Positions 1 through 12,439 of a stretch of 64,000 nt of DNA are shown piece after piece. Source of the DNA: Aricia agestis (taxonomy: Eukaryota > Arthropoda > Insecta > Lepidoptera > Lycaenidae). The DNA is taken from positions 7,256,501 through 7,320,500 of the forward strand of contig NC_056422.1 of assembly GCF_905147365.1 (NCBI RefSeq), in the 5' to 3' direction. Under the pieces are notes generated by a model. The model was not told where the DNA came from. It saw only the letters and a program-made list of their open reading frames with translations, and made no database searches. How positions within the stretch are numbered: the stretch's first letter is position 1; each line of letters opens with the position of its first letter. Both the position numbers and the translations under genes were made by a program.

Positions 1-419
1 TTATAACCGGTTATTAATTTTTAAAAGGAAAGAAGGAGCACCCCACATTTTCCCTAACATGGTTAATAGCCTCCCCTCTCGAAACTCCTGTTGAAAATCA
101 AAATTTTCTGTCACCTCTTCCTCTGCCTCTCGAGGTTAATTATTAACTATTTAAGAAAAAGAATATTATAGTTATTAGCAAAGAAACAAAATTTCTTATA
201 ATTTTAATAACTTTAACGAACGCTAACAGCGTTATACGTCTTTACGGCACAAAACTCAAGACGCCAATGAGGAAGAAAGTGCGCGCGCCTGCCCTGGTGA
301 ACACCGGAAACCGCCATCTTACCGCCATCGTAGCGCCATCTTGGCGCCAAAAAGACCGGAAAGGAACTACAACGATCAATATTACGGCAGGAAACGGAAG
401 ACTATCATCTCAATTTTGT

Positions 420-892
420 TTAAGAGTTGTCCACACCGCCCTTTTTTCCATACAAACGTTGTCCCCTGTTTCCTCCCTGGATAATGCTCGTGAAGTTATA
501 ATTTTTTTCCTGAATATCTACGGCCACTAATACAATGTCCCTATGTTTTCTTTTTTTTTCATCATTTAATTATTAAATAAGATACGAACGTTCCAAAACC
601 CACAAAAATGGCCAGATTTTCCGCTGTGCTTAAACGTCCAGAAAACAGATTTGGCTAGATTATACAAAAAAAAGCAAAACATAGGAACACAGCTCGAGCC
701 TTTCTTTAATCCTTAGTGAAAAAAGTACTTAAAAATCGGTTAAGTTTTGGAATAGGAATTAGGGGACAACGAATCGTTGATTTTCTGGATTTTCTGCAGT
801 TGTCTCTATCGCGTTCTGCGGTATAGGCTTGAGGTAAGGGAGACAGCTATAGATATTACACGTACTTTTTATTTATTTCTCTAGCCCCTGTA
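420..892 (-). mobile_element. TTAA-flanked repeat family, copy 1 (one end truncated)
   Basis: It starts at TTAA (420-423) followed by gagttgtccacaccgccc and runs to ctctagcccctg. It matches the 6370-6880 copy reverse-complemented almost throughout (gacaacgaatcgttgatt, gttgtctctatcgcg, acagctatagatatt). The end that should read gtgtatcctcttaa is missing. Confidence 0.75.
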
Positions 893-1435
893 TAACGGTG
901 ATAGGACATAATAGAGATAGAATTCCGGGAGTCGGGAATTTTAGTTATATAAATTTCCTCCCCTTTAAAAATCTTTTTTTTTTAATTTCTTAAATGTTAG
1001 TAGTTTCGGAGTTTTTAACAAAAAACGTAAAACCTTTTTTTTGAAACCTAATTTACTTATAACTTTTGCAATTTTTTGTATGCTAATACACGCTTCCGAT
1101 ACAGTTTTGTAGACGTCTTCCCGAATCTAATGAGCTATCGCACGTATTTTTATGACCCTTATACGAGCTCTCTATATTTCGCCATTCTCAACTTATCGCT
1201 CAGACTATATTACAATAAAACCACCAAATTAAAATATTTACGGCTTACGCATTACCCGGACTCAGTTAACAGTTTGTCAAGTGGTTTTTCAAACATACAC
1301 AAATTGGATTAGATTTTACGTTACCTAAATGTATTTATTGATAAGGGGCTAAAAGTTTATGCTTACATATTTTTTATGTAAGTATGTTTCCTGCTTGTTT
1401 ATATGATAAATTTTTATAAAAATAAAAAATCTTAC

Positions 1436-1717
1436 TTTTCAACTGGAGTACGATCCTTCTCTCCGATATATTTGAGACCGTGCAAATTAGAATTAGTCGT
1501 AAAGTCCACTAAGTAGTCTTTAAAAAGACTGCTTTTAGTTCTTTTTACTTTCACACGACCTGATGATGTATCGTTCGTTTTATCATAATCCTTGTCATAA
1601 TTTCCAAAGCTGCTAGCCCTAAAAATGTCAGTAATATAGCATATTTGTAGATATATTGTATACCTTAGAAGAAAAACACATTTATATATTTATTTATTAC
1701 CTGGAATGTCTCTTCAT
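1436..1717 (-). CDS. Pickpocket-family (DEG/ENaC) sodium channel, first two coding exons only; rest lies beyond the left edge
   Basis: Exons 1701-1717 (17 nt, start codon ATG at 1717-1715) and 1436-1618 join in phase (2 nt + 1) and give a peptide beginning MKRHSRASSFGNYDKDYD and ending SNLHGLKYIGEKDRTPVEK. Both splice donors are canonical (GTAATA after 1701, GTAAGA after 1436) and the acceptor is tttttag. The end of the peptide aligns nearly residue for residue with the N-terminal exon of the neighbouring channel gene (9592-9817), including the His-Gly pair that DEG/ENaC channels carry before their first membrane helix, and the exon stops in the same phase. Exon 3, which would carry TM1, was not found in 1-1435, so the gene is taken to continue outside the window. 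The family forms trimeric amiloride-type Na+ channels in the plasma membrane, used in mechanosensation and in salt, water or pheromone sensing. The channel family is fairly certain; the exact start is inferred from the micro-exon. Confidence 0.8.
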
Positions 1718-2709
1718 ATTTGGCTAGTGCTCTCGACTGAGGCGAATGAAATAATATTTTAGGCTTGGTTTTGTTGGCAATGAAATGTCTGCTCCTTTGG
1801 GACTTACAACTTTCTATTATGAAATTAAAATTCCAACGAAAAAAATTCATTTCTATTTGGTAAATGAAAATGATGATATAAAACAATGTAGTATCTAATG
1901 AAAAAAGGCATATAGACTTAATGACGACTAATTTAAAGCCAGTTGAAGGTAATTAATTGTTTATGATATCATGTTCATTTAGGTGTGCCAATTACTTAAG
2001 TTATAGGTGTTTACACTTTACAGTCTGGTCGAGTAATTATATAAAAAAAGCAATAACATTCTTTTTGTCACTTGGTTAAAAGTTTAATACCTACTTTTAA
2101 CCGTCTTCCAAAAAACCAAAAAAAGGAAGAGGAGATTTGATATAATATTTCACAATATATCAATCTTTCAAATCTTTATTTTTTTACCTAAATAGTACTG
2201 TCTACATCTGGCGACCCCCAGGGGGTCGCGACTCACAGGTTGAAAAGCATTGCTTTGTGTCAAATGAATTTTCGAACGTAATAATTTCAAGTGTCGTAAA
2301 GGACAAAACAGAGGTTTTCAGGCCAAAAACGAAATAAAAATGTGTATCATATTATTATAATATCTTTGTCATACAAAGTGTTATAATATTTATGTTGCCA
2401 AAATTAATCTTATTCTTACCTAATTAAAAAATTGTGATATTTTTTTACATCATTAAGTAAGTACTAGTATTACATCATTAAGTACTAGTATAATAATTTT
2501 AGTGTTTTGTGAATATATTAAGTGCCTACGTAACGCCATTATATAGAGCGAAAACATTGTGCATATTATAGTTGATAAAAATAAATAATATTAGATAGGT
2601 ATGCAAATTGCAATATTTACTTAAAAATATTTACTTAAGTAAGTCAAAAAATTATTACTTACCTACATAAATCTCAAACAAGCTTATGAGTTGCGACTCT
2701 GTGTGTACT
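1718..2709. other. AT-rich stretch upstream of the left channel gene
   Basis: Apart from a gcgacccccagggggtcgcg palindrome at 2211-2230 (a relic of a hAT-MITE-like repeat) nothing is recognised. The promoter of the left channel should lie here. Confidence 0.4.
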
Positions 2710-2886
2710 CTAAACACACTAGGCCGAAGTTACGCGGCGTAAATTGCGCATGATTACGCCCGCAATGTATTTTAAAGTACCGATGACACACTATTCCGTC
2801 GCGTTTCGTCCGTATTTGGTATGCGTTGAGTGTTGACGTAATTATGCGGAATTTACGCCACGTAACTTCAGCCTAGTGTGTTTAGA
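2710..2886. repeat. MITE with TIR ctaaacacactaggccgaag
   Basis: Left ctaaacacactaggccgaag, right cttcagcctagtgtgtttag, with gttacg/cgtaac inside. A related element lies at 46273-46428 (taggccgaaaatacgcgg and its inverse). Confidence 0.7.
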
Positions 2887-3039
2887 CACTTAGACCTAAA
2901 GTGTGGCCACACTGCCCGTTTTCGTTGCGTTGCGTCGTCACAACGAATGTGGTCATTAAATGCTACGCCTTCGTTGCTTTGACGCTGCTACAACGCAATA
3001 CATAATAAAACTCATCTGGTACTTGCTATGGTTACGGTG

Positions 3040-4260
3040 ATAATTAGGTACTGAAATTATTATCAGTTCATTATGGGAACAAATATAATAACCACCAAAA
3101 AATGCACTGATACCCTAAACTTACCAAAAAAAGATAATTAACACCAAAAAAATAAAGTCTAAAATAGCAACACTATCAGCTATTTTAGTCATAACAACAC
3201 TTCAAATTGTAATCGAACACCAAATATAGTAAATGATCACCAAATAAAGTAAATGAGCAGCAAATATAGTAAATGACCGCCAAATATAGTAAATGATCTC
3301 CAAAAATAGTAAAACAATCACCAAATCTTTGTGAGAAAATCCATGCGATATTTCTGTCCAAATAAATCACTACGATTGACAAAACATGTAAGCATATTAT
3401 TAACAAAATAGTCGGCCAAGTGTGAGTCGGACATGGAGGGTTCCGTACCGTTATAGAGAACAAAATTAGACCTGAAATTGTGGACCTGAAATCAAGGCCT
3501 TTGCGAAAATATCAACGTGCCTACTGGTTGCCATTATTGATATCGAGCAAAAAAGGCCAAAAAAATAACGTTTGTTGTAAGGGAGCCTCTTTTATTTTGT
3601 TTTAGTACTTGTTGTTAAAGCGGCAACAGATTTACACAATCTGTGAAATTTTTAGAAGTCTAGCTGGAGCGGTTCTGGAGATACAGCCTAGGCCCTAGAG
3701 ACAGACGGACAGACGGACAGACGGACAGGTATCGAAGTCTCAGTAATAGAGTCCCGTTTTTACGGTTTCGTACCCAAAGGGTACAAACGAGACTCTTTTA
3801 CTAGGACTTCATGTCTGTCTGTTCGTCTATCTGTATTCTTCTCTTTAATAGGATATTTGCTAAATAAAAATATATTTGGTTATAATTTTACATTAAATTC
3901 TGACGTCTAATGTTGGTGATCGTTTACTACTTTTGGTTTAAGTAACAATGATTTATTTAAAGTCATTTTGCATAAATACATTAGCGAGATAATAAATCTT
4001 TGGTGATCATTTTACATTAAAATGCGAGTACAATGTTGGTGATCATTTACTAATTTTGGTGATCATTTTACTTTAAAATGCTAGTATAATGTTGGTGATC
4101 ATTTACTATTTTTGGTTTTAAGATGTTACATTTTTGGTTATCATTTTACATTAAAATGGTGTTATGTATTTTGGTGATCATTTACTATTTTTGTCTGTGA
4201 AACGTTACTATTTCTGGTGATCAGTTAATTATAAGCCGTTCATTATCAGTGATAATTAAC
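3040..4260. repeat. Inverted arrays of a ~20-bp minisatellite (GGTGATCATTTACTATTTTT) with a nested repeat
   Basis: On the left (3190-3330) units read caaatatagtaaatgatcac; on the right (3990-4220) they read ggtgatcatttactattttt, the opposite strand. Outer text is also inverted (ttattatcagttcatt and gttcattatcagtgataat). Between them 3413-3800 is a common repeat with gtcggccaagtgtgagtcgg, ggttccgtacc and a (gacggaca)n run. The whole looks like a foldback element. It is the main content of the spacer between the two channel genes. Confidence 0.65.
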
Positions 4261-4684
4261 TAGCTATAATAGAGACAACTTCACTTACTAAGCTACTTAG
4301 AAATAAAATAGTGTTTTGAGCTTAGAGAATTTTATCGTTAAAATTATAAACCTTTACGATGGGAGATTTCATTGACTGTTTATCACGATGATTCTTCCAC
4401 AGCAAACACCAGATTCTACAACAATAAAATATGACGAACATCAGTATTAAAAACTACCCTGTATATTTATATTACAAATTTTGTAGTTTACTGTACAAAA
4501 AATGTAGGTACAAGCAGTGGCGACCTTGCCGATTGTGAGGCCCCGGGTGGCAGTTTTTACGAGACCCCTGTCAGCAGTCTTTCCGCCGCCGCCAACACCG
4601 GGACCTCACCGCCAAAAGTTCAAATAAAATGCTACTATATGAGCTGTTGTTTGACGCCTGATCTTTCAGGGCTCCAGATTTGAT

Positions 4685-7600
4685 TCAGGCTCTTAGCAAG
4701 GATAAAAAAATGTAATTTACGACTCTTTCATACCTCAATGTAGAGAAGTATAGAATTTCCACAGCACTGAGCAGCGAGAATCCCAGGAAAAGTCCAAGAA
4801 GTCCCCCGCAGTTGGCTATGAAGTCCGATCGACCATACAGTTCTGATCGCTTCGACGTTATAAACTGTCCCTCTTTAAAGAAAATCTTTAAATTCAGCAT
4901 TTTGAAACTGAAAAAAGTAAAAAAAAATGTTTTAGTAATTTATTTCCACATACAATATTTAATGTAAATAATAAATTTGCATGAATACAATACTTGTTAG
5001 GAACAGTCATGTTCATGTAATTATCCTCCAAGATTTTAACAATTTTTTTGATATCAAAATCGGACTGACTGGTTTCTGCCTCATATTTTAAAGAAGTGCA
5101 AGCTGGCAGACATTGGCATTTTCCAATTTGTCGACGATCTTCAAAATGGTCTTCTTCCCAGCTTGTAAATGAATCAAAATCGATAATTTCAGCTAAAAAT
5201 ATGTTGACAACATTACTATTGGCTGGCTGCTCAATAAGAGCTGTCATGGTCATACAAAAACTGGAAAAAACTTACATTGTGCCTTCTCCATACAATCAAT
5301 ATCTGATTTTCGACTGCAAACCGGTATTTCAGGTCCATCTACATAAAATCAAAGTAAATTCAGAAACCGTGAAAATATATTATTATGTATTTTAGTTTAA
5401 GCCCATTTTCAACTTTGGAAACTGGGCACTAAATTACACTAAGATATATGTTCTCTTTTTTTAATAATATTAATTTTAATATTATCTTATAATCCTGCTT
5501 TTGTAATACTCACGAGGCATACTGAAGTGGACGCAACCGCACTTGGTGTAGGTAAAGTTGGTGAGACACTCCAGCTCACAGTTCCCCTGGTTGTAGACCC
5601 TGAAGTATCGGAGATATCGCTCGTCGGAGAAATAGCATTGCCGCCTGTAACACAACACAGCTCTTCTCTCGAAAATAAAGCACAGAGGTGATTTGTTGTC
5701 CACGTGCAAGTTCAGTATGTCTTAATTGTCAATATCAATGTCCTATGTTTATAAAACTTGAAAATAATGTTTTTGTAATTACAACGTGGCAGTCAAACCC
5801 ACGTTCGGATTTAAACCTTTGGTTAAGATCTCGGAGGCATGACTGATATTCTAGTTCAGATATACCAACCTGACTGGAACATAAGGTCTTAGACCCTTCG
5901 ATGTGGTCATCATGTTGGGCTTGACTGCAAACACTACCTCCTGTCCCAGTGGCAGGTTGTAGTATTGCTGCGACAGTCGAGGGTACTCGTCTGGACTGTG
6001 GAGCAAGATCTACAAAACGAGAGAGTCATACAATCCTACAAGGATAATGTGGATAATATAAATATGTACTTAATGTAAGGGATGTAATTACAAAGATGTA
6101 AAGTGTCACTCAAAACAGCTGTTTTCCTGTAAATGTTATCCTACTTGGATATTTCACAATTTAATCATTTCGTTTGTGGTCAAATCGCTATGTTGTAATT
6201 TTGAGCGATTAGCGATATCTATTTATATTTGAGTGACTTACCCTTACTCCGGGACCTTTGCAATAATAATCTAGGTCTTCCTCTGCAACCTTCACACTGA
6301 GCTCCAATCCAGCTTTAGCTCCAAATGCCTGAACGAAAAACACAGGAAGAAAAAACATTTTTCAATGTGTTAAGAGGATACACCAGGGGCTAGAGAAATG
6401 AAAAAAAGTACGTGTAATATCTATAGCTGTCTCCCTTACCTCAAGCCTATACCACAGAAAGCGATAGAGACAACTGCAGAAAATCAACGATTCGTTGTCA
6501 GGGGACAACGAATCGTTGATTCCTTCAGATGAAAAATCAGGGGATTCCTTCTCCAAAACTTAACCGATTTAAGTACTTTTTTCACTAAATATTAAAGAAA
6601 GGCTTGAGCTGTGTTCCTATGTTTTGCTTTTTTTGTATAATCTAGCCAAATCTGTTTTCTGGACGATTAAACACAGCGGAAAATCTGGCCATTTTTTTGG
6701 GGTGTTTGAACGTCCATATCTTATTTAATAATTAAATTATGAAAAAAAAAAGAAAACATAGGGACATTGTATTACGGGCCGTAGATATTCAGGAAAAAAA
6801 TTATAACTTTACTAGCATTATCCAGGGAGGAAACAGGAAACGTTTGTATGGAAAAAAAGGGCGGTGTGGACTCCTCTTAACTAACGTCTTACTTGTGTTG
6901 TTTATTACGTGTTATAGAGGGCTTAGCGGGAAATCATATTGCTCTATTGCATTGCGGAGTGTCGCCGCAAAGTCAATGTGTTTGATGATTCATGTTGCGT
7001 TTCTCAAACATTCTCCGACGCGATGTTTGGAGTTTGGACGGATCAACGGACAATAGGCTAAATGACGCGTAGCGCTATCACCGTCTTGACGTGATTGTTT
7101 TGTCGCGCGTCGTTACGGAAGATCCGCGAGATACTTAACCCCTATTCTACGTAACACTTAGATAATAATGGCGGATTTTGTAAACCTTGGGGTTAACCAT
7201 TGAACAAACTGCTTACAGGGCTAAACCGAGGATTGGTGCTACCTGATGCGTTGAAGCGATACCAATTTTCCAGACTCCAATTACTTTTGTTAACAAACTC
7301 CATGTAATCGTAGTCAGTGCTTAAACTGAAATCAAATAAAACTATTGCAATAACACGATTTTTCGTACTTTTTCTGCGAAAAGTATATTATGTTTTAAAT
7401 TTTAATAACGTTTCCGATGAACCTTATTAATAGCGTTATAAGTTAAATACTTAATTTGTATGATTTACTAACTTTTCGACACGGAGCATATCATCAGGTC
7501 CTAATGTATTGAAAGTATAACAATTGCCCTCATCTGTCAGAATTTGTGTGAACATATCTGGGCAATTCAGAATCGTATTCTTCCAACCGCACTCGTCTAA

Positions 7601-9817
7601 AACATAATTTTCCTTGGGCAGCATCTGTAAGACAATACTTGAATTATTTTTCGGATAAACTTAAGATGCAAAAGTCAGTTGAATTTCATAGACTTGTTAA
7701 AAGACATGGCAAGTCGAGGCAAAAAGTGTGGTAAAATTAATGGCCCCAATTTGAGGTTTCTACGAACGGTGATTTTATTACTATATAATTTTAAGCTTCT
7801 TCAAAAGCGATAAAATACATAATTTGTCCCTCAAAGGCCGGCAACTCAAGCTCTTCTAATGTTGCGAGTGTCCATGGGCGACGATAGTTGCTTTCCATCA
7901 GGTGACCCGTTTGCTCGTTTGACTCCTTTTTTTATAAAAAAATACCTCTTTTAAAAACTGAATGTCTTCGGTCAGATTGTGAAACAGTAGATCATCGGCT
8001 CCGATAAAACCGTCCTTCAGTCCGCATATTGAACTCATCATGTCGTACTTGATTTTCCTAAAAATACAAAACATTAAAGGATGAAAGTATATAATAATAC
8101 TTCTTAACGCGAGCGAAGCCGCGGACAAAAGCTCGTTTTTTATAAAACGGTTGAAATTATTTTTGAACTTGTAAGAAGCTAATGCAGTTAAGCTAATGTC
8201 AAAGTTAGTTTGCCCCTATGTATGTGGGACTCCCCACAGCGGTGGAGGCCGCTTACCCAATAAAACTTCAACGGGTGTTCCTACTTTCCGCTTTAGGCAG
8301 AGCCAAAGCATACGCGGGATACACAACCGTGACCCTGCCAGGAAATCAGTCTGTCCTGCGACCAGACTATGAAAATATTAGAACTACCAGTACGAGTATT
8401 AACGTGATACTCACTGATTTTCGGTAAATTGATCAATCGTTCCTTTCTTTAACATGGAACTTAAAATACTGGTATAGTTAAATGTCCTCCGAAATGCTTT
8501 TGTCTCAAAGCATAACGTAACTGCAGGAAAGGGGATCTGCAATGTAAAAAATTGTTAATAATTACAAAATCCTAAATTCACATAGGGCCAGCGCCCAGGC
8601 CACAACATTACGTTGCCGCGCGACGTCGCATCGCAATGAAATACTTCGCTTTTCAAAGGTTGTTCTTGCGCTACGACGTCAAAACGCAGTGTTGTGGCCC
8701 TACCTGGCCCATAGATGTGGATTATAATAAACCATTTCCGTGGGATATACATAATATTATTATTACTGTTCACGGGAACGGAGTCGCTGTTAACATGAAA
8801 TAGAGTTATTTAAAATGCATGCATTTTCTTCTATCAAAAAAGTTGCTAGTACGTATAACGTACCTAGCCTGTCCTCAGTTTTAAAATCTTACTTTACAAA
8901 CTTACTTTACAAACAGGAGTCGACTGTTCAGCAAATGAAACTATGACGGGTCTTTCTTCCCACTTTATGTAAATATTCCTTATAAGAGTTGAACATAAGA
9001 TCAAACTGAATACAAAAACGAGGATCCAGAACAACCTGCAATGGAAAATTATGATATGAGTGGGTACTCGAATTCCAATGTTGTCGAAACTATAGTACAG
9101 GCTACTAAAAGTAGTAAATAGTAGACATTTTTGACGTGGGAGTGCCATGCTTCGGCAGGAATGGGCCGGCTCGACCGGAGAAATACCACGTCAACGCACC
9201 TGTAGCTCTTCTGATGCTGAGCGTGTCCATGGGCGACGGAAGTTGCTTTCCATCAGGTGACCCGTTTGCCCGTTTGCCCCCCTATTTCATTAAAAAAAAA
9301 TAGTAGTAGTAGTAGGGAAACTATGTTCCTTTAAAGCAATTAGAGATCAAGAGGTAAAAGAGAATGTCGATTTGTGGTACCAATCGTTTACCACTAAGTA
9401 ATTCATCTGCTTTTTTGCGGTCCAGTTCATAAAAAAGATAACCTGTAATAATAATATGTAAAGGTATTTAATAACAAAACTAGGAACCAAACAATAAACA
9501 TTTAAGAATAAAGAAAAATTGTTTGGTTTAGAAAAAATACATTATATAGGTACGTATAATATACTGCAGTACTAAATTGTACTGTTCTTACTTCTCAATC
9601 GTAGTTCTTTTCTTCTCTCCGATATATTTCAAGCCGTGTAAAGAAGAGTTTGCAGAATAGTCCGTAACATGCTCCAGTATGAGAGTGCGAAAACTTTTTC
9701 TCTGTTTTAGTCTTTTTTTGTCTCTGCTACATACTTCTTCGTCAGAGTTTTGCGCGTTGCGTGCCCTTAAGTCAGATAAAAAAAGTTTTAAAACTGCGCA
9801 ATCCGCATTTTCTTTAT
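4685..9817 (-). CDS. Pickpocket-family (DEG/ENaC) sodium channel, 12 recognised exons; extreme N-terminus not located
   Basis: Exons on the minus strand: about 9817-9592, 9035-8906, 8536-8415, 8057-7946, 7624-7473, 7325-7217, 6328-6242, 6009-5870, 5644-5514, 5338-5276, 5192-4994 and 4907-4685. All phases agree and no stop interrupts about 565 codons. Visible domains in order: cytoplasmic HG motif (SLHGLKYIGEK), TM1 (FWILVFVFSLILCSTLI), post-TM1 IPFPAVTLCFE, a Cys-rich extracellular part (CGW, CYTFN, ILLHSP, RRQCYFSDE, CELECL, CGCVHFSMP, CQCLPACTSLKYE), then TM2 with the selectivity segment GGLLGLFLGFSLLS followed by AVEILYF. This is the standard insect pickpocket layout and length. The product is a Na+ channel subunit of the plasma membrane. 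The first coding exon is missing: the reading frame at 9817 has no ATG and is closed upstream by a stop, so a small leader exon like that of the left-hand paralogue is expected. In the last exon an AG|GTATGA site near 4733 could splice to a further exon instead of reading on to the stop at 4685. I cannot assign a ppk number. Confidence 0.93.
6370..6880 (+). mobile_element. TTAA-flanked repeat family, copy 2 (complete, 511 bp)
   Basis: TTAAGAGGATACACC at 6370 and GGTGTGGACTCCTCTTAA ending 6880, with TTAA at both ends and GAGG...ACACC inverted tips. TTAA targets are typical of piggyBac-type transposition, although the tips are not the classic CCC. It lies between channel exons 7 and 6 and has no real gene; the open frames inside are chance frames. 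Confidence 0.78.
7825..7940 (+). repeat. Lepidopteran SINE-like repeat, 3' part
   Basis: aaaggccggcaactcaag, tgcgagtgtccatgggcgac, gtgacccgtttgctcgttt. Same family as at 46.5 kb. In a channel intron, immediately next to exon 4. Confidence 0.7.
8584..8713. repeat. MITE in a channel intron
   Basis: agggccagcgcccaggccac is mirrored by gtgttgtggccctacctggccc. It lies between channel exons at 8906 and 8536. Confidence 0.65.
9142..9300 (+). repeat. Lepidopteran SINE-like repeat, internally deleted
   Basis: Has the 5' part (gtgccatgcttcggcagga, gggccggctcgaccggagaa) fused to the 3' part (gagcgtgtccatgggcgac, gtttgcccccctatttcat). In the first recognised channel intron. Confidence 0.72.
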
Positions 9818-9852
9818 TTGGGTTATACAAAAATTAATAGCTTATAGGTAAG

Positions 9853-9908
9853 CCAAGAGCTTACAAAAGCTTTATACTATAAAGCTTTCTGCTTTTGTAA
9901 GCTCTTGG
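9853..9908. repeat. Perfect hairpin, 18-bp arms
   Basis: CCAAGAGCTTACAAAAGC (9853-9870) is exactly mirrored by GCTTTTGTAAGCTCTTGG (9891-9908), with a partly self-complementary 20-base loop. It lies upstream of the first recognised channel exon. Confidence 0.8.
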
Positions 9909-10072
9909 TGATTCACTCTGAAATTAAACATTGCAGAAGTTATTTTAACCGTTATAAGTAGGTATATCAATTTTCTTGACACGGTATTGAATATATTTTT
10001 TAAATCATTAAAAGGGAGTATGGTCATGAACTCATGACTCATGGCAGAAGCTTAGCTTCAGTTTGACATTAC

Positions 10073-10448
10073 GGTGTGTTCAGACGTGCCCGCTTTCTGC
10101 TGCAGCAGCTGTAGCGTTTGGGAAAACGTGCGCAAAACACGCGCACGTCTGAACGCACCCTTAACGCCCAGTCCACACGGCCCGTACGCGTTGCGTCAGC
10201 GTTGCGTCGACGCAGCGTTGCCGTTTGACGCATAGCTGGCCAGACGGGCGCTGCGTCATCGCAGCGTTATTACGAAGCAGTCTTAACGTCAACACCCCCT
10301 CCCGCTTCGTCTCGGGGGCTGCTGTCCGTCATGTACGTGCGTTAGTCGTTACGACGACACAGCGCGTCGTGTGTACCTTGGTTATATTTTGTATGTAAAA
10401 CAACGCAACAGCAGCGCTGCGTCGACGCAACGGGTCGTGTGGACTGGC
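10073..10448. repeat. Two adjacent GC-rich MITEs
   Basis: 10073-10160: ggtgtgttcagacgtgc against gcacgtctgaacgcacc. 10166-10448: gcccagtccacacggcccgt against acgggtcgtgtggactggc, with repeated gcgttgcgtc inside. Both sit in the spacer between the channel and EFHD2. Confidence 0.7.
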
Positions 10449-12439
10449 TCTTAGTCTTAGGTAATTTATTTTCCAAAAGAAAATGTACAGGTTTCCTAAT
10501 GAAAATTATATTGTTTTTGAAGTTAAAAAGCTTTAAAGTTATAATCAAGATGTAGTATTAAAATGCTAGTATCACAAAGTGTCAAGTAAGTGAATGGTGT
10601 GTAAATCATAAAGTTAATATACCTATGGTGTAAATAGTACACTACTAATATATATTCTGAGATAGTACTAAGTTAAATACCTTGATTTCGGAGTCATATT
10701 TCTCTCAGTAGTCTAAATCTAAAGTCTAGACACAAGTACACTCAAAGTATGCTAGGTAAACACTGTCATATTCTGTTATAATTAATGATAATAACATGTT
10801 AGTCACATTATATAATAAACACCCTCATATTATCCCTGACATCATTTTTGATGGAAACCACCATGTTAATTATAAAATTGCAGTTTAACCTACCTATATA
10901 TAACCTACCTACGTGGAATTGAGCATGGTGATCGTTTGCAGACATAGAAGAGTTTATTAATTAAAATATTATTTTCTTTATGCTTTTGCTAACCCGTATA
11001 TGACAAAGACAATAATGGATTAAGTACCCTAAGTGTAACTTTTTTATTATTTGACCCAAAAAATCCTAGGATTAAGGCAGTCAGTGTCACCCTACATGTG
11101 GCTCGCGACCCCCTGGTGGTCGCGAAGCTTCTGTCGCCACTCGCCAGAGGTGGAGAAAACCGATGTCTGGAAAAAAACAATAAGATCGAAAATACGAGTA
11201 GTAGGAGAAAATCTAAAATGTTGATAGCAAAAATTTTAAGATGCTTGTATTTTCTTTTCAAAATTGAGAAATTTGTTGTAGATAAACAAAATTTTGAAAG
11301 TGGTCTTTGAAACAAAAGAGGTTGGGAACTACTGGAATAGATAAACTTTTGTCAAAAAGCCAAACCGGGCATTACAGCAGCCCTATGGAGCCTTGTTTGC
11401 TAAAGATTAGATAAGTTACGATAAAGAGAATAAAGTAACTTTTTACTTTACTAATGATTGCGTTAGATGTTCCCATTTTTTAAAAATACAATTTAAAATT
11501 GTAGCATTAAGTATTATATTAATTATTCTTATTTAATTAATTACATATTATTATAATATATTATTCCGTAATTAGTAAAATTTAATACCTAATGTACTAC
11601 TGGGAATTTTATTTTCGTCACATGAATTGCTTATTTGTAAATTTAATTTTACTACGTAATTTGTGTGCACAACTTGGCGTGTATGTAATGTGCGTCTTGG
11701 GAGAAAGAATTAGCCATTTTCATGTTAATTAATTAAAATTGGGTCAGGGAATACCTCGCCCAATACATTAGTAAGTTAATATCGTGATGTTTTGATAGAA
11801 CATAATCATATTATATGTACTTAATGATATCACCAAAGTTAATTATAGGTGTCTAATTTTATTAAGCTACGTTGGTACTGTAAAGTTGCGGAAGAAATTT
11901 TATAAAAGCTTAAAGCTCATGAGTCACTCATGAAGCAAAAGGGTGAAGTCGGGACTTTTCGTTCGGTAGAATATAAAATAATAAATCTAATCAAGTAAAT
12001 GTATTATTCCAATTATTAATTCATTAAATAGTAATACCATACTCTGTAGTATTTTGATAAAATATGAAATAATATTATATTTCTATGCTACGAATTTAAT
12101 AAAAACTAAGAAAGATTAACCGCGTCAAAAATATGTTACGCGAGCGGCGAGTCCATAGTCCATACCGAAATGGGCATACTTTATGCATGTATTCGATACA
12201 CAATTTTGAGTATAAATTTATAAAAGTGACAATTATTATTGTCACCGGCTTTATTTCGTAAAGTGTTTCGTATATATGTCATGTTTTAGTGTGCGAGAAG
12301 TTTCCTTAGTTTTTATTATTCATAGATTCTATGCTTTATGTTAAGATTAGTTGACAAATCACAACAAAGTAAGCCTGTAATACGGCTATACCTCTGTAGG
12401 CTGACGAATGATGATGATAAGGTATTGCCCAAAGTCAAT

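Larger units (their letters stand above)
9831..12439. other. Spacer between the channel gene and EFHD2
   Basis: It holds the hairpin and MITEs at 9853-10448 and, at 11085-11335, a hAT-MITE-like relic (ctcgcgaccccctggtgg ... ggttgggaactactgg) related to text at 2205-2265. The missing leader exon of the channel may be here but cannot be picked out. The rest is AT-rich. Confidence 0.5.

Noticed and set aside
9410..9450. Possible extra channel exon (GYLFYELDRKKADELLS)
   Set aside because: It has an acceptor and a donor-like GTAAAC, but in the phase required by the flanking exons it meets a stop at once, and neighbours join correctly without it.
11085..11335. Complete hAT MITE
   Set aside because: The inner text matches the family (ggttgggaactactgg) but no matching 8-bp duplication was found at the expected ends.
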